Notes: generated by a model from the letters alone, not told the origin. DNA of 64,000 nt from Haemonchus contortus (GCA_000469685.2 LS997563.1:44690651-44754650), one strand, 5' to 3'. Positions 27,070 to 39,644 are shown, counted from the stretch's first letter. Translations and numbers: made by a program.

Positions 27070-30000
27070 TCATCTCCTTGACAACATGGGCACATATTTC
27101 ACTTGGATTGCGTTCCCTTTGAACGTTCCAACCCGCTCCACACCCACTGGTGGAATCCACACACCTGCTGGACCAGAATAAATGAATGGCAGTTGTAGGA
27201 TATAGTACCTAAAAAAGTTATTTATACGATAATAGGTCCAAACCCTTGACAAAATGTTAGACACACCTAGCCCATGAAAGCTGCAACGGCGCTTCTCCAG
27301 TACCAAAGTGACCCTCTTGACCAGGTAGCTAAAACGAAGTTCATCAAAAGATCACAAAACGAACCTTGAATCTTAAGTTATATCAGGACAAACCTCCACA
27401 ACTGGTTGGATAGTTACAGTAATCGGCGCTTTTGGTGTCACTACGTGAACTCTCATTAATTGGGCGGTTTGCACGGGCAATTTTCGGCAGGTGCATTGCC
27501 GTCGCAGAGGAAAATCGCATCGTAAAAACTGGTCATCCGATTCTCGGCTCATGGCTGTTCGAGCGTTCGAATTCTGAAAAAAAAAATGAGGGAAAGGTCA
27601 CAAAGGGAATGAATAAACAATGATGAAATGGCCTCCCCATCCATGGGGCCAGACAGCACAGCGCCACAGTGGGAGTGAACAAGAGGGACCATAAATCATG
27701 TTTTAGAATTCTGCATCTCCATTATACAAGAACCATTCCTAATGGAAATAGCGCAATGTTCTACCCAAAGATGTGAAACAGCGTACACCCCCAAGAGATC
27801 CTACGCCATTATGCTTAACAAACTATCCTCGACTTCCAGCGACACCCCCCTCACTTAGCCACCTAAGACAAGTTTTCAATGATCAGGAAACACCAAACAC
27901 GAGTTTCCCCACTCACAGAACCGAAACCTTTCTCGTGAGCACGGATCTTCCACAAAGACTCACAAACTAATTCCCCTACAAGCTTTACCTTCGGCAGTCG
28001 AAGAGGTTCCCCATTCTCAGCCACAAAGAAACGATGACCACGCGGACATTCGTACTCCATCCCGACAAATAGCTTCACCTGAAAACCAAATTGTAATCTC
28101 CGAACAATTGCTTTAATTATATCGTCAAGAGCACCTTTTCGATTTCTGCAGGCAGTCGTCGCGCTTTGCGAGGAGGGGCCCGGCTTGAAACACCTTCCAC
28201 TGCCTGTACATACTGCATGTCTCGGTCCCATATCACAGGATCAACCTAAGAATATAACTGTAGCATAACCAGCTTCTTCAGCTTGCTCCCAGGTACCAAA
28301 GCTCAAAAACTGATCGAACATCGAACCTCAAGTTGTACAGTGACTGGATAAAGGTATTCACCTCCTAACTTCAAGTTTGGTTGATCACGCAGACCATATG
28401 AATGTCTGAATTAAAAGGTGAAAAAGATGGAAAGGACAACAAAATATTTCTTACAATATTCTTACGTGTAATAATTGTTTGGGCCGATGCATGTAAGTGT
28501 CCATGACGGGAAAAGAGGAGGCAATGCCGGTGATAATGAATGGGGCACACCTTCTAGGAACGGAATCTGAATGCAAAAACGTTCATCGGCAGAAATAAAC
28601 GCTGTAAAACCTTATGATGTAGTCATACGAACATTAAAAAAGAGCATTACTGAAGGGAAAGTACACCATCAACGAACCTTTTTTGCCCTCAATTTCTTCA
28701 ATCGAGCCTCGAAAGCAATAGCGGCTTCGTCCAGTTTTGTATGAGGGTTTTTTACAAATGAAACTGAAACTAGGTGCAGATGAAATATAGTAGACCTGAC
28801 ATTCACATCAGTTACAGGGAGCTAATTCCTCTTTCTTTTCGAGTAAGACATACGAGACAATCACAATGATTTCAGAACACTGCCGAAAACGAACCTGCTT
28901 CATCGTCCAGATAGGAGCGGGTATTGCGATAGTGAACATCGTCATCTTGTGAAGATTGAGAAGAGCTCTCAATTGGTTCAGGCTCGGCGTTGCTTACCTA
29001 AATGATAAATAGTATGAAGCTTAATACCCAAAAAGGACCTTGCTAGGAGATGAGTAATGTAGATATCAGTGGACTCTTAGAAGAAAGCAAAAAATACTAT
29101 GAAGTTATTTCTCTGTGGCTTATTACTATTAGCCAGAGCCACACTGAGCGCTTAAAATTTTTAACAAATTTCGAGGAAATAGCATGATAAGCCTTACCGT
29201 ATCTTCGCCAGTATCGCTGCCAGTTCCCTCTTCTTCATCCACTTCGGCAGCACGATTTTCGCCGTCGGAATGATGCCGATCTCTCGACATCGCTGCCGAA
29301 ACTGGAAACAGTGGATTCGAACCGCCACCTTCACCTTCGTCCCAGTTGTCGTTGGCCTCCCACTTAATATTTCCCATTTTCGAATGAAGATTATATGTAG
29401 TGAAAAATGATAAAGAGATTGAATAAAACTGAGTAAGGATTAGATACTAACCAATCCCTTTTCGGCATCGGTATCGTCGTCCTCCAATACGGCAAATACG
29501 TGTTTCTCCAATCCAGCACAACAAGTAAACACTTTGTTCTCGAAGTAGAAATCATAATTGGCTTCCTAGAATACATTTTTTGAAAAAAAGTAGATACTCT
29601 GAAAAGGTGATACCTTTAGAGTGAACGGATCTCTGCGTACTGCTTGACGTCGACCACATGAGCATGTTGACAGATAGGTAATATCGTTGGAATGCATTTC
29701 CCATGCTGACGGATCTACAGAGGCATCACCTACGGTGGGGTGGACCTTAACAAAACGAATTATGATTATCCGTGACAAAACTAGAGAACGATCTTTAAGG
29801 TGGGGCACTGATCCCTGGCTGTACAGGCTCATAAGTCATCGTACTGTCCCTGAGACAACCGCACACTTTGCCCGATTCACCATATTTCTTTTCTGTATGC
29901 TCAGTTCTGTTTACGTTTTCCATATAAAAAATTGCTGGAGTGCTAACATTGACCAAGTGCTGATCCAAATCGAAAAATTTGAAGTTAAAAAGGACAATTA

Positions 30001-32934
30001 TGACAGTGAGTAAAAGATTTTGAAAAATACCTTCAACTGGCAACGGTTGCCTGTCATTGACACTTGCTCGCAACCACGCATTCCACCTTGCCAAAGATTG
30101 TCGCATGCGGATCGAACTTGAGCAACAGCTTCTTCACGATCTCCAATCAGAACAGCATCAAGATATGCGATAGCCATGGCAACCTTCATAGAACATTTCC
30201 AAATCCCAAACCAAGACGAATGACGAGTTAAAACGAATAAAATGTACCTTCTCGTCATGCTCCGCTTTAGTAAACACCACTTGGCTTCGATTACGGTCAG
30301 CTATGGCTTTACCCTTGCCAAACGTCGACGTTCCAGTGTATCGAGCAATAGCTTCCTTTATATGTTTGGCATTGATCCTAAAAAAGTAAACATCCCGTGT
30401 AAAATTTCACCACCTTAACCGATGTATATCAATGCTTGGGAGGATATGAAGCAAAAAAATTAAACAACAAAATATGCGTATTAAAAAGTTCAATTCTGCA
30501 AGGTAAAATAAGGCACGTACATTTTCATAAATTGCAACTGCCTATTGACATACTGATTGAGCAATTTTCTTGTTAACATCTCGGAATCCGGCTTGATTAA
30601 ATCTAGCAAAGCACGAGCGTATTTCACCCAAAGCTCTAGTTTGGGAATCTGAAAGTAGAGACGATCAATTTTAGTATATACGTAAGGAGAAGGACTGATT
30701 ACGTAATAGCTGACCTCATAAATCTTTGATTTTGACGATCTTAGAGAATCGATGTGAGAACGCAAAAACCTCGTGAATGTTGGTGTTTCTGAGCAAAAGA
30801 GGCATCAAAAACGAAAGCTTTGTTAAAATTCGCAAGGAGCAATAAGAAGCAAAGCCAGTTGCCAGCAAAGCCGGGATGAAGACGTACTTTCCGCTTTATC
30901 GTCCCCATCTTCAGCTATCTCCTTTCCTAGAGCGATTTGAAGAATGTCAGATAGTGGGTTAACATTCACCAGCACAGGTTGCATCACACTGACAAAGGCG
31001 TCGTTCTCAGGGACGTAACCTAGCGAATCGCCACTGAAGATAGGTACTATCCTAGGCACTTGAGGTAGACCATGCAAGTAACAATCAACGAGCCTACCTT
31101 GACTGTTCTACAAGCCTATAACATTTGAGTATCGAATATATCTGCGATTCCAGATTATGCTCCAATTTATCGCAAATTTCACGCTGAAATGAGCTGAGAG
31201 GAGTAACGGAAATCAGGGATGTGGTAAAACAGCCGCTTTCAAATTGATGAGTGCTTTCGGTGAACCACAATAGGATTCCTTGTTGAGCAGTCTTATAAAA
31301 AGGCCGGGTTTATGACTTCATTTATAGAGAAAGGACTCACTTTTTTCACATAGCCGAGTTCATTGCGAATGATATTTCGCTGAAAAGCGAATAATATACG
31401 AGGTAGGGCAAGACGACCCTCCCTGATCCATTCCGTTGCTTCATTTGATATCTCTTCAAGCTTCTCACTAACAGATTCTCGAACATTTTTTCTGAACTGG
31501 TGAATGTCGAAAGGGCAAAATTTGCTCAGTGATTCGCTAATTTGAAATATTCTGGAATATGGCGAAGAGGCCGAAATTTCAGCTCAATAATGCTTGGTAA
31601 TGCTCGAACCAGTATACTCATGAACCAAAGTTGACCTGGCTTGTTTCATCAAAAAACGTCAAGGGAGTTTTTATGCTTCGAGAGAACTCACCTGATTTTA
31701 TTAACATTGGATAACGTATCGGATAGAGATATATCAAAACGAGTACTGCTTTCCACAAAGACTATGAGATGAGAAAATATGCACAGAAAATGAAGCAATC
31801 GTACTTGCATCTCCTCGCTTTCAGCCATCTTTTCAAAAAAGTTCTGAAACATACAATCAAAGCAATATGACCTTTTCAGTACATATTTTCTGAAGAAACT
31901 AATAACAAAGCAAAACTACAAGAGATCATATCGTTTACAGTAGAGTGTAAAGGTAAGATCGTGAACTGTACAATTGGAGGGCTACCATAAATTGCCCTAC
32001 CTTGTCTTGATTGGATGCGAATACCTTCTGAAGATGTGTGAAGTCACTGTAACCATTCATTACCAGAAATATAGCGTTATTATCAAGACAGAAGTAGGCT
32101 TGAATCTGAAATTTGGGACCAATTTAAAGATTCGGAGGACATCCTAAAGAGAAAGTTGCCGAAATTGGAATTGATAGCATTAGATGGGAATGGGATCAGC
32201 GTCAAACTATATTACCAACTATACTATATCATTAAAACCGTGTAGGAAAGAGTACACGTCCAAAGATGACAAGGAATAAGCTAAAGCTAAAGCTAAAGCT
32301 AAAGTTATATCAGTACTCTGTTTAGAAAAATTTGAAAGACCAACCGACATTGTATCCTCACTATCCGTCCAACGCGGGAACACGTCCATCCGTAACAAAT
32401 CATTTAGATCCTCCCCTTTCGAACGAGTTAAGGAATCTTTGCCTACCTGCAAAAAGTTCATAGGCGAAGGAATCGAAACGCTCCCACAGAAAAGTTCTTG
32501 TATTCACTGCAACCTCTCCCAAGGTATCTTTGCCGTTAGGCTTCGAAACCCCTGCTCTTTCAAGCCAATACATGGATAACGACCTTCTGGCCTTTCTGTG
32601 CAACTGGACTTTCCGCTTTTCCACATAACATAGGCAGTGTTAAAAGAGCAATGACAGAGGTGCAGAGGAGCTCACTCAAGGAACGCGGATACGGATGTTA
32701 GGTAGTTGGTTTAACTAAAGTCCGATTCCGATAGGGCCTGTCAGTTATCATAATGTACTGGAATGGATATTCCATGTCCACCTCCAAAGATAAATACCAT
32801 AGCCTCCAATCAAAAAGTTCTAACAAAAATCTAGCAAACTACAAGTAAAAGATTAAAAAAAACTTACAAGGCTCACTATCAATACTTTCTTTTCCAAATA
32901 TGGTGATAAGCAGTCTTCGGCCTGTTCGAGCCAT
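27070..32934 (-). CDS. smg-8: SMG8, nonsense-mediated mRNA decay regulator
   Basis: SMG8 binds SMG9 and the SMG1 kinase and restrains UPF1 phosphorylation in nonsense-mediated decay. I read 24 exons: 32934-32868, 32442-32345, 32105-32001, 31843-31692, 31551-31341, 31183-31098, 31051-30888, 30788-30703, 30648-30521, 30377-30248, 30183-30031, 29959-29867, 29745-29614, 29565-29452, 29362-29198, 28997-28895, 28763-28678, 28566-28466, 28405-28327, 28245-28135, 28078-27989, 27573-27394, 27328-27267, 27208-27070. Phases all join, giving about 944 residues (human about 990). Family landmarks: RRLLITIFGKES at the start, STCSCGRRQAVRRDPF, EANYDFY, LFPSWTLTCIGP, VGMEYECPRGHRFF, PVQTAQLMRVHVVTP and LPFIYSGPAGVW near the end. 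An acidic DEEEGTGSD linker sits mid-protein. Least sure: exon 2 edges (weak GTTGGT donor), the exon 8 donor (30703 or 30715) and exon 12. Confidence 0.93.
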
Positions 32935-33056
32935 TTCTCAAGCCTGAGAGCTCTGAGAAACAAATCATTTCTTGATGAAGCAGCCATCCAGAAGCTGTTC
33001 AATCTGGCAACGGACCAACTACTTCGACGGGAATAATCTCCAAAGCTGTCAGAGGG

Positions 33057-33066
33057 CTGGAAAACA
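33057..33066 (-). promoter_or_regulatory. Probable spliced-leader acceptor of smg-8
   Basis: On the minus strand CTGTTTTCCAG precedes a 122-base stretch that leads to the smg-8 ATG at 32,934. An earlier ATG at 32,988 runs into a stop after 15 codons, so it would be an upstream ORF if the leader starts here. No upstream coding exon fits. Confidence 0.45.
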
Positions 33067-34540
33067 GAATAAATGAAAGCGGCTAAGAATTATTTTCTGT
33101 ATTAGGGCTCCTATCGCAAAAAGAATACCATATCAAAAACCGAGCAAATTCAACAATTCAACGCTGCGCCTTGAATTCCAGCAGAGCATAAAAACAGGCA
33201 AGAAAGGTGAATGAAATACGGAGGGAAGGCAAAAAAATGTACAGAAAATACAGATAGGGTTTTGGGGAGGGTAGAGCTACAGAGCAAAAAGAGATAATCA
33301 TAAAGCTCCATCTCAATAAAGCCTGATTAGCAAGTTAGTAAAAAAGGGCATAAATTACAAATGAAATACTAGTCACTATAAGCTAACAACGGAATCTCAA
33401 GTCGGCGTCAAATTGCATGCATGCTCGCTGCAGACAGAACCAGATACCGTACTCAAAAATACACCGTAGAACTGTAAAACATGTAACCAGTTACTGCGTA
33501 GTACCACACGATGTTAGTCAATCGAATAGGTATGAGTCGTAGGTGTGAAGCACTTGGATTTGCACAGCAGTGTAGATACCTTATAATCCCGACTACACTG
33601 CATTCTTGAGGGCTTATATCACAATTATCTTTAAATCCTACGAATTTTTATAGCCGAATAACGGCGTTTTATGATCAGAAATCTCCTTGCTGTGGGTGTT
33701 TGTCGCTTTACTTTTCCCTGTATACAGCAACACAATAAACCAGGCAAACAGTCTCTTGTGCTCGAAGTGAGACGCCCAGAATACACCGCCAGACCATCCC
33801 CAGAATCCACTTGAGTCCACCCCCTAAATCTATTTTCTTTGCCTGCTCACAACTTTAGTTTTGAATAATTCCTTGAGTTTCGTCGAGTCAGTCGATTCCC
33901 TGCGTAGTACGGTACCTCTCTGTCTCAGATTCCATCTACATGAACTTCATGCTACTTACTCCTATGCCCTAAAAATTCAAATGACAGTTGAGATGTGGAA
34001 GAACTCAATGGGCTTCCGTATTCCTCCAGCCTAAGAGTTCGTTCACTTGTTTCTGATTCACGAATGGGTATATTCCGATCATTTATTGCCCTGACGAAAA
34101 TGAGGAGAACGGCTCTATAAACTTGTCGCGACTTCAAAAAACCTCTTACTCAAAGGTTCAGGCAAAACGCCAGCCTTCCTTTGATTCGAGTAAATAAGAA
34201 ACAGTTTTGGAAGTGTCTTACAACTGGAATGAAACTGCAGTCATTCAGAGGCAGTAACAAGCAAAGCTTTCTCATTTGGAAAATTTCACATCGGCTGGTT
34301 TAACGAGGTCGATCCAAGTTTATTCAGTTACATTTGATGGAGTGAAAGGACACAAAGCTGCTCCTGTAGGTATTGCTGCAGCGGCCACAGAATTTTGCCA
34401 CTTGTTTTAATTCCACGATACTGCAACACTAAAAGTCATTAGCGTCAATTAATCCCGTTTTGGGATGCTCGACTTTCTTTCAGAATCGTAGTAACCTAAC
34501 AAATGCGTATTCGGCCAATACAATACTCGCTCGGTTAACC
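33067..34540. other. Upstream region of smg-8, no gene recognised
   Basis: AT-rich, with ORFs of about 60 codons only and no motif. It presumably contains the smg-8 promoter, but no TATA box stood out. Confidence 0.35.
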
Positions 34541-34557
34541 TTAGTGGATATGGATAC

Positions 34558-34618
34558 GGAAATAATTCCCAGATTATGCACGTGTGATAGCGCGCCACCT
34601 GCCACTACACCACATCCT
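34558..34618 (-). mobile_element. SINE tRNA-part remnant
   Basis: The minus strand reads GGATGTGGTGTAGTGGCAGG and then TGGCGCGCTATCACACGTG. This matches the A-box half of the dispersed SINE family; the B box is eroded and the body is absent. Confidence 0.55.
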
Positions 34619-34884
34619 TCAATCCATAGTAACTGATGATAATAAGACTTCAGTGAAGAGCTCAATTCGTCAGCATATATTTGCTGAATTTCAAAATTCT
34701 CGGTATTCAATTTGGCCTGAAGCAGGACCACCAGGCTAGAGGGAATTTCTGATCAGGATGAAAGACTTCATTTAACTCGTTGCGACAGGCTGAAGGAGCT
34801 TATATGCTCGATATACTTCACTCACAGGTTTTCTTACTGTTTTTCCCTCAGATAATCTTTTTGTTATAATCAGAAATTTTGTGA

Positions 34885-35019
34885 AAGGCTGAAGATCCAA
34901 GAGGGGTTAAAACATTTTCCCGCAAGAAGTTGCGTGCACGGATGAGTGTGTGCGAGGAATGCGGACGAGATTTCAAGAGGCAATTCGGGGCTATTCACAT
35001 GAAATGGGAACGTCACTGA
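34885..35019 (+). CDS. C2H2 zinc-finger fragment
   Basis: A 44-residue open frame ends CEECGRDFKRQFGAIHMKW-ERH and stop. The CxxC and HxxxxxH spacing fits one C2H2-type finger, preceded by a basic RKKLRARMS. There is no neighbouring coding exon. It may be an exon of an unrecognised gene or a piece of a retroelement, so function is not assigned. Confidence 0.35.
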   Translation, partial: KAEDPRGVKTFSRKKLRARMSVCEECGRDFKRQFGAIHMKWERH

Positions 35020-36420
35020 AGCTTCTTTATTGTTTTGTTGTTGCCGTCAAAACATCACAATAGCTTCCCAACTGCATCTTTCGAATGTGCTTAATTGCTC
35101 ATCTTTGGAAACGGCGAACTTCCTGATCGAGATATTCGCTGCTGTACAGAACGAGCTCTACGAGAACATAATGAGGTTCGGATTGAGTTCATTGGGAATA
35201 GGACTTGAATCAGCTTTGCCAATCAATCCTTTGCCAATCCAGCAACCTTCTTGCTTAGAAACTTCAGGAGACGACATTCCGTTTGGATGTTGCGTTGCAG
35301 TGGAAATAATCAAGTCTACCAAGCTGCGTAAGCACTGTAATACCTGGAATAGCAAGTAATAGTGCCCCACTATTAGAATAGTTTACTAATACCAAACCAA
35401 ACTTTAAAGAAACCCTTCGAGAGAGAGTGGATTCCTCTCGACCGATTTGTTTTTTTTTTCAAGTTGATGTAAGGAAAAAATATGGATCTCCTCCCAACTA
35501 ATGGCTGTGCCACCATCCGTTAGGTATTACAAGGACACAGGAGCATTGAAGTCAGTTATTGAGGGCTAAGAAAGAGTAGTGCCAGTTCTAACTGCGCTAA
35601 AGATTACGACAGAAAGATTAGGGGTAGAAGATCCATTGGGGAACTTCATTTGGACAGCCTCGCACTCTGCCTCCTCTCAGAAACGTGGTGACGTGAGCTG
35701 GCCGACCAATGCATAGCGTGTGTTTTTGGGAAGACGGGCAGTAGGAACGGTTTTGTGTAATCGATCCGCCGCACGCGGTTGTCGCGGACCATTTGCCTCG
35801 TCATAACGGTTCTAGCGTTCTTCATACAGCTCAATCGATATGCAATAATTATTCTGGGCATGATTCTGCTGTTGGTTCTTTCGTTTCTGAATTTCTTACC
35901 TGCTGCTGCATACTGCTACGTCCATTCGCGCGCGACATCTCTCCCGCCGCGACGCGATAATTTCGTTCCTACTGCACCACACCCGTGTTTTTGTCCTCCC
36001 AGACGAGTCTGTTCAACCGGACCCGGAGGAATGGAGGGCTCAGGTGGTTCACGAGGAAACATCATATGCAAAACGTCATTATTAATTTCACAATTCTCAC
36101 CGCTTTTTTAGTATGATTGATCGTAAACCTTCTTTGTTCCTATGGCTGCTGAAGAAGAAGGGTGTGGTCTTCTCACACAGCTGGATAGATGAACTGAAAA
36201 GAACATATAAATCTGGGTCGACAACTTCTTGCCGTAAGACTCGTGATATATGTACCTATGATAAATTTTTCTAATATGATATATGTACCCACTCCAGTTT
36301 TACTCAAATTTCATCTCTTTATTTGACACGTCCACATCGACATACTAAAACCAAGGAGAGAAATACTAATGCAACAGAATGCTACGGGAAATCGGAGAAC
36401 AGAAGAGAAATCCAACAACA
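35020..36420. other. No gene recognised
   Basis: ORFs of 109-110 codons on the plus strand (35,030 and 35,779) lack motifs. A short direct repeat GATATATGTACC occurs twice near 36,250-36,290. Confidence 0.35.
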
Positions 36421-36421
36421 A

Positions 36422-36722
36422 ATAAAGGATGAAGTCTTGGGGCATTGATCGATCCGTCTGAGGAATGCGCCCACGAGGTCAACTTCCATTCAGAATCGTG
36501 GTGTCATATTGAATGAGTATATGGCTTATATACAATGATTTGCTGTAGCCAGCCGATGTACAAGTTAGTGCTTTCATCCTCCCAGATGAGTCTGGTACTA
36601 AACGATGACCTCGGAGGGATTTAAGGTTTGGTTGGCCAAGGTGGATATTGATCCGGGATTCGAAACCGTAACCACGCGTGTGAGAAGTGTGTAGCCTGCC
36701 ACTACACCATCTCCGCCTCATC
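36422..36722 (-). mobile_element. tRNA-derived SINE (copy B)
   Basis: The minus strand begins GGCGGAGATGGTGTAGTGGC (A box TGGTGTAGTGG) followed by GGTTTCGAATCCCGGATC (B box with one extra T). The family body and a TTCATCCTTTATT-like tail follow. Nearly full length; no certain target duplication. Confidence 0.75.
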
Positions 36723-36870
36723 ATTAAGGCAGTCCACCTGAACAACCTATAACTTAACCGTGAAAACCTGATGCCCACGGAATTGGGCGAATGTTCCGGT
36801 CAAGCCTCTCACGAGCTTCAGAACTTTCGTGATTTTAAGAACTAACCTGTAGCCCACCTATGGTCCCATC

Positions 36871-36990
36871 AGGAGGAGGTGGGGTAGTAGCACTTCACAC
36901 ACCCATGAACACGATTTCGAATCCTGGATCGATATTTGCCTAGGTGGAAGTCGAATGCGTGGCGCATCCCTCAGACGGGATTGATTATCG
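36871..36990 (+). mobile_element. SINE, internally deleted copy
   Basis: GGAGGTGGGGTAGTAGC and GATTTCGAATCCTGGATCG (A- and B-box parts) lead directly into TGGAAGTCGAATGCG, GCGCATCCCTCAGACGGGAT and ATTGATTATCGCCCAAGA. The middle of the family sequence is missing. Confidence 0.65.
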
Positions 36991-37508
36991 CCCAAGATTT
37001 CGTGGTCCAATTATGTTTCCCCACTGATTTGGCATGTCAAGACTCCCAGTTCTCATTGGAGAACCTATTCGTTGGAACAGTACCTCCCCCATATTCTGTT
37101 ACTTTCCACATTGTCTGATTACATCAGCGTGGGCAGGTGATCGATTGGGCGAGCAAATAAATAGATGAAGTCCCTCTTCAAAATGTCCTTGAATTGTCCC
37201 GACAGAATTGAATCATCCACTTAGTGTAATACCATTATTGAGAAGTAGAAAAAAACGCTGCAGCGACTTTCTGCAGACAGACGGTCATAGCGGTAAGAAT
37301 TCGCAAACAAACCCCATAATCTTGAAATTGACGGTCATTACGTGCAAAGAAGAACTCCCTATTTTTTTCTTCCATCGTATCACTGAAGTGTTTTTCACTT
37401 TTGACGGAAACCAAAGGAGTGAAGAACAAAGAAAGCTGTACAGCAACTTTCTACTTCCCAGGTAGAGCAGTAACTACTCAGTAAACATCGATATAATCCA
37501 AAGGCAGA

Positions 37509-37807
37509 TAAAAGGATGAAGGATAAAGTTTTTGGCGTTAATCAATCCCGTCTGAGGGATGCGCCCCCGCACTCGACTTCCATTCAGAATCGTACAGGCG
37601 CAATGAATGCTTATGTGGCCCACAAAATGACTTGCGGTGGCCAGCCAATGTACAAGTCAGTGCTTTTATCCTCCCAGACGAGTCTGGTACCAATTCACCG
37701 GCCCCGCAGGGATGGAAGTTGGTTGGCTCAGGCGGGCATCGATCATGGACTCGAACCACTGACCGTGCGCGTGATATAGTGCGCCACTTGCCACTACCCC
37801 ACCTCCA
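37509..37807 (-). mobile_element. tRNA-derived SINE (copy C), best B box
   Basis: The minus strand carries TGGGGTAGTGGCAAGTGGCG (A box at 37791-37801) and, 33 bases on, GGTTCGAGTCC (37747-37757), which fits the Pol III B-box consensus exactly. The body contains ACCAGACTCGTCTGGGAGG, GCACTGACTTGTACATTGGC and GAATGGAAGTCGAGTGCGGG, and ends in a CTTTATCCTTCATCC-like tail. Nearly full length. Confidence 0.8.
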
Positions 37808-38936
37808 CCCCGACTCAAAAATAGATGCTTTTGAGAATTTTTACTTCAGCCTCGAATGATCGGAGATGACAGTGAGAGTTGAAACCCCTATGTAGCTCAA
37901 AACGTTCTACGAACTTCGCCTTGACTGTAAAGCGAGACACAACAACGGGCTGTTAATCGACGGCGGGACTTCCCTCTTTATTCCCATGGCAAGCGGTAGT
38001 ACTTTCGCGGCAACTACCGTGTCCTTCCACCAGGAATTCAAACATTTCCCTTGTTAGCGCACCACTGTGCGCGATCGGTTGCGGCGAGCGCGACGCGATC
38101 TTCGGGGAGAAGTTACCACACTCCAGTCAATCAATCAGCAATGACAAAATGGGAAACTTTTACTCCTAAAGGAGTATGAAATATGTAAGTGAGAAAACGG
38201 AGAATAGCTTTCCCATTTTCAGGCATTCTCCACCCCCATTGACCAGCATGTGAAGAAATTTCAACTCCGGGGGACGTGAAAATCTTAGCACTGTGCTTTC
38301 AATGAAACATCAGCTGAATGAGAAATCAGACAAACATAAGGGAGGTGAGGTATAGAGAATATTAGAGCGGTTTCCTAGCCATTTGGCTAAACCTGATTCT
38401 ATGGCACCCTAAACAAGAAAAATCACACTGGAAGGAAAAGAATGTTCTTGACTCCCAGAAAATTTAAGACTTTTGTATTGTAGGAGTTGCGGCGGCTCAG
38501 CGTTTCCCTCTATCCGTTTCCCATTTTGCCAATGCTGAGAGCTCCCTGAGTTTCATTCGGCCGTCTTGAGCCCATTTTATTTATGTACTAGGAAAAAATA
38601 GGGAGAGAGGAAGGGTTGAACTTTAGTGTGCGGTTTTTCGCTTTGCGAATTCCGGACAAAACGGGGGAAGCAAGAAGTAGGCCCTTGACGAGGTCACTAT
38701 CAAATGTTTAGACAAGATAAGATAAGAGGAGGAGCTCATTCATGGATGTCAGGGGACAGAAAATAATTCTCCGGGACGCTCAAAGCCAGAATGGCGTAAT
38801 GGATCAAAAACCAAGGCCAACGACAGAAGTCAACCCTTCTTATAGTTCCTGGAAGTTGAAATTTCTAGGTTAGACCCTGCGGTCGCTTGGAGTGAGTTGC
38901 GAATTTTGCATGGAAATGACGTCAGCGGGACTGTTC
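37808..38936. other. No gene recognised
   Basis: Only short ORFs. Nothing repeated elsewhere in the window was noticed here. Confidence 0.35.
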
Positions 38937-39133
38937 TCATGTTGTTGTCCCCAGAGTTGTGGTCGTGGAAGAGGACGATATCGTCTTCGGCATGTCCTCT
39001 TTAACATGAATACAGGAACCAGTTCCAAGGTTATCGTTCAACTGTTCATTGCTGTCTAACGTCTGTTTTAATCGCTTCCCTCGGAGTCCCATCATATCAT
39101 CGTCCTTTTCCCGACGACGTTGTCTACTTTTCT
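38937..39133 (-). CDS. Possible C-terminal exon, unknown protein
   Basis: After CATCTATAG on the minus strand the frame reads EKSRQRRREKDDDMM, LKQTLDSNEQLNDNLG, IHVKEDMPKTISSSS and TTTTLGTTT-stop. The composition (basic start, acidic and Ser/Thr tail) is protein-like, resembling a cytoplasmic tail. No partner exons found, and a chance ORF is possible. Confidence 0.25.
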
Positions 39134-39644
39134 CTATAGATGAACGTGTGTATCCATTACTTATTATCACTAATTTTACCAAGCTTGATGCAATTTTTTT
39201 TACATTGCGTCATGCCTATCTTCTGCACCTTCTGTTCAACCCTTTCTCTTTTCAAAGCTATACAGAGTTACTTGTAAAGTCCTAGTTCTCAGTCCAGAGT
39301 TAAAAATAAAAATATAATTAACCAAGTTTTATTAAAATCAATTTGAGTTACCGTATGTTCTTATGCCCGTGACAGTAATAGAAATGAGGTTGTGTATCAG
39401 CACTTCAAGAAAAAAACTGAAGACAGGTTTTTTCTATTAATTTCAGATACTTCAATGCCTCGTGGATAAGTTTTTTTGAACAATCAAAGGCATAATCCAC
39501 GATAAAAATGGTTTTTGAGGATTTCCCATAAGATGACGCCGAGCAATCCCCCTCTCCCGAATACCATATACCATATCTGGCGCTGTCAGGACGGAAAACG
39601 GCCTAGATAGGGCATTATCATAAAAGCTCAAAGATTGTGTCGTC

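Noticed and set aside
29795..29866. Continuation of smg-8 exon 12 to its in-frame stop
   Set aside because: The stop would truncate the protein before strongly conserved downstream exons. A GTGTGC donor at 29,866 keeps phase with the next exon.
32276..32305. GCTAAA hexamer repeat as telomere-like sequence
   Set aside because: Only four units, and the sequence differs from the nematode telomere repeat TTAGGC. It is a minor simple repeat in an smg-8 intron.
32869..32988. SMG8 start at the ATG at 32,988
   Set aside because: That frame stops after 15 codons. The frame beginning at 32,934 carries the family's IFGK segment.
36479..36778. 99-codon minus ORF and other ORFs across SINE copies (for example 37,516-37,779 and 41,841-42,071)
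   Set aside because: They are open frames inside the non-coding SINE family, with the same pattern in several copies.
36900..36925. Possible tRNA because of a TTTCGAATCC B-box-like word
   Set aside because: There is no cloverleaf; it belongs to the tRNA-like head of a SINE copy.
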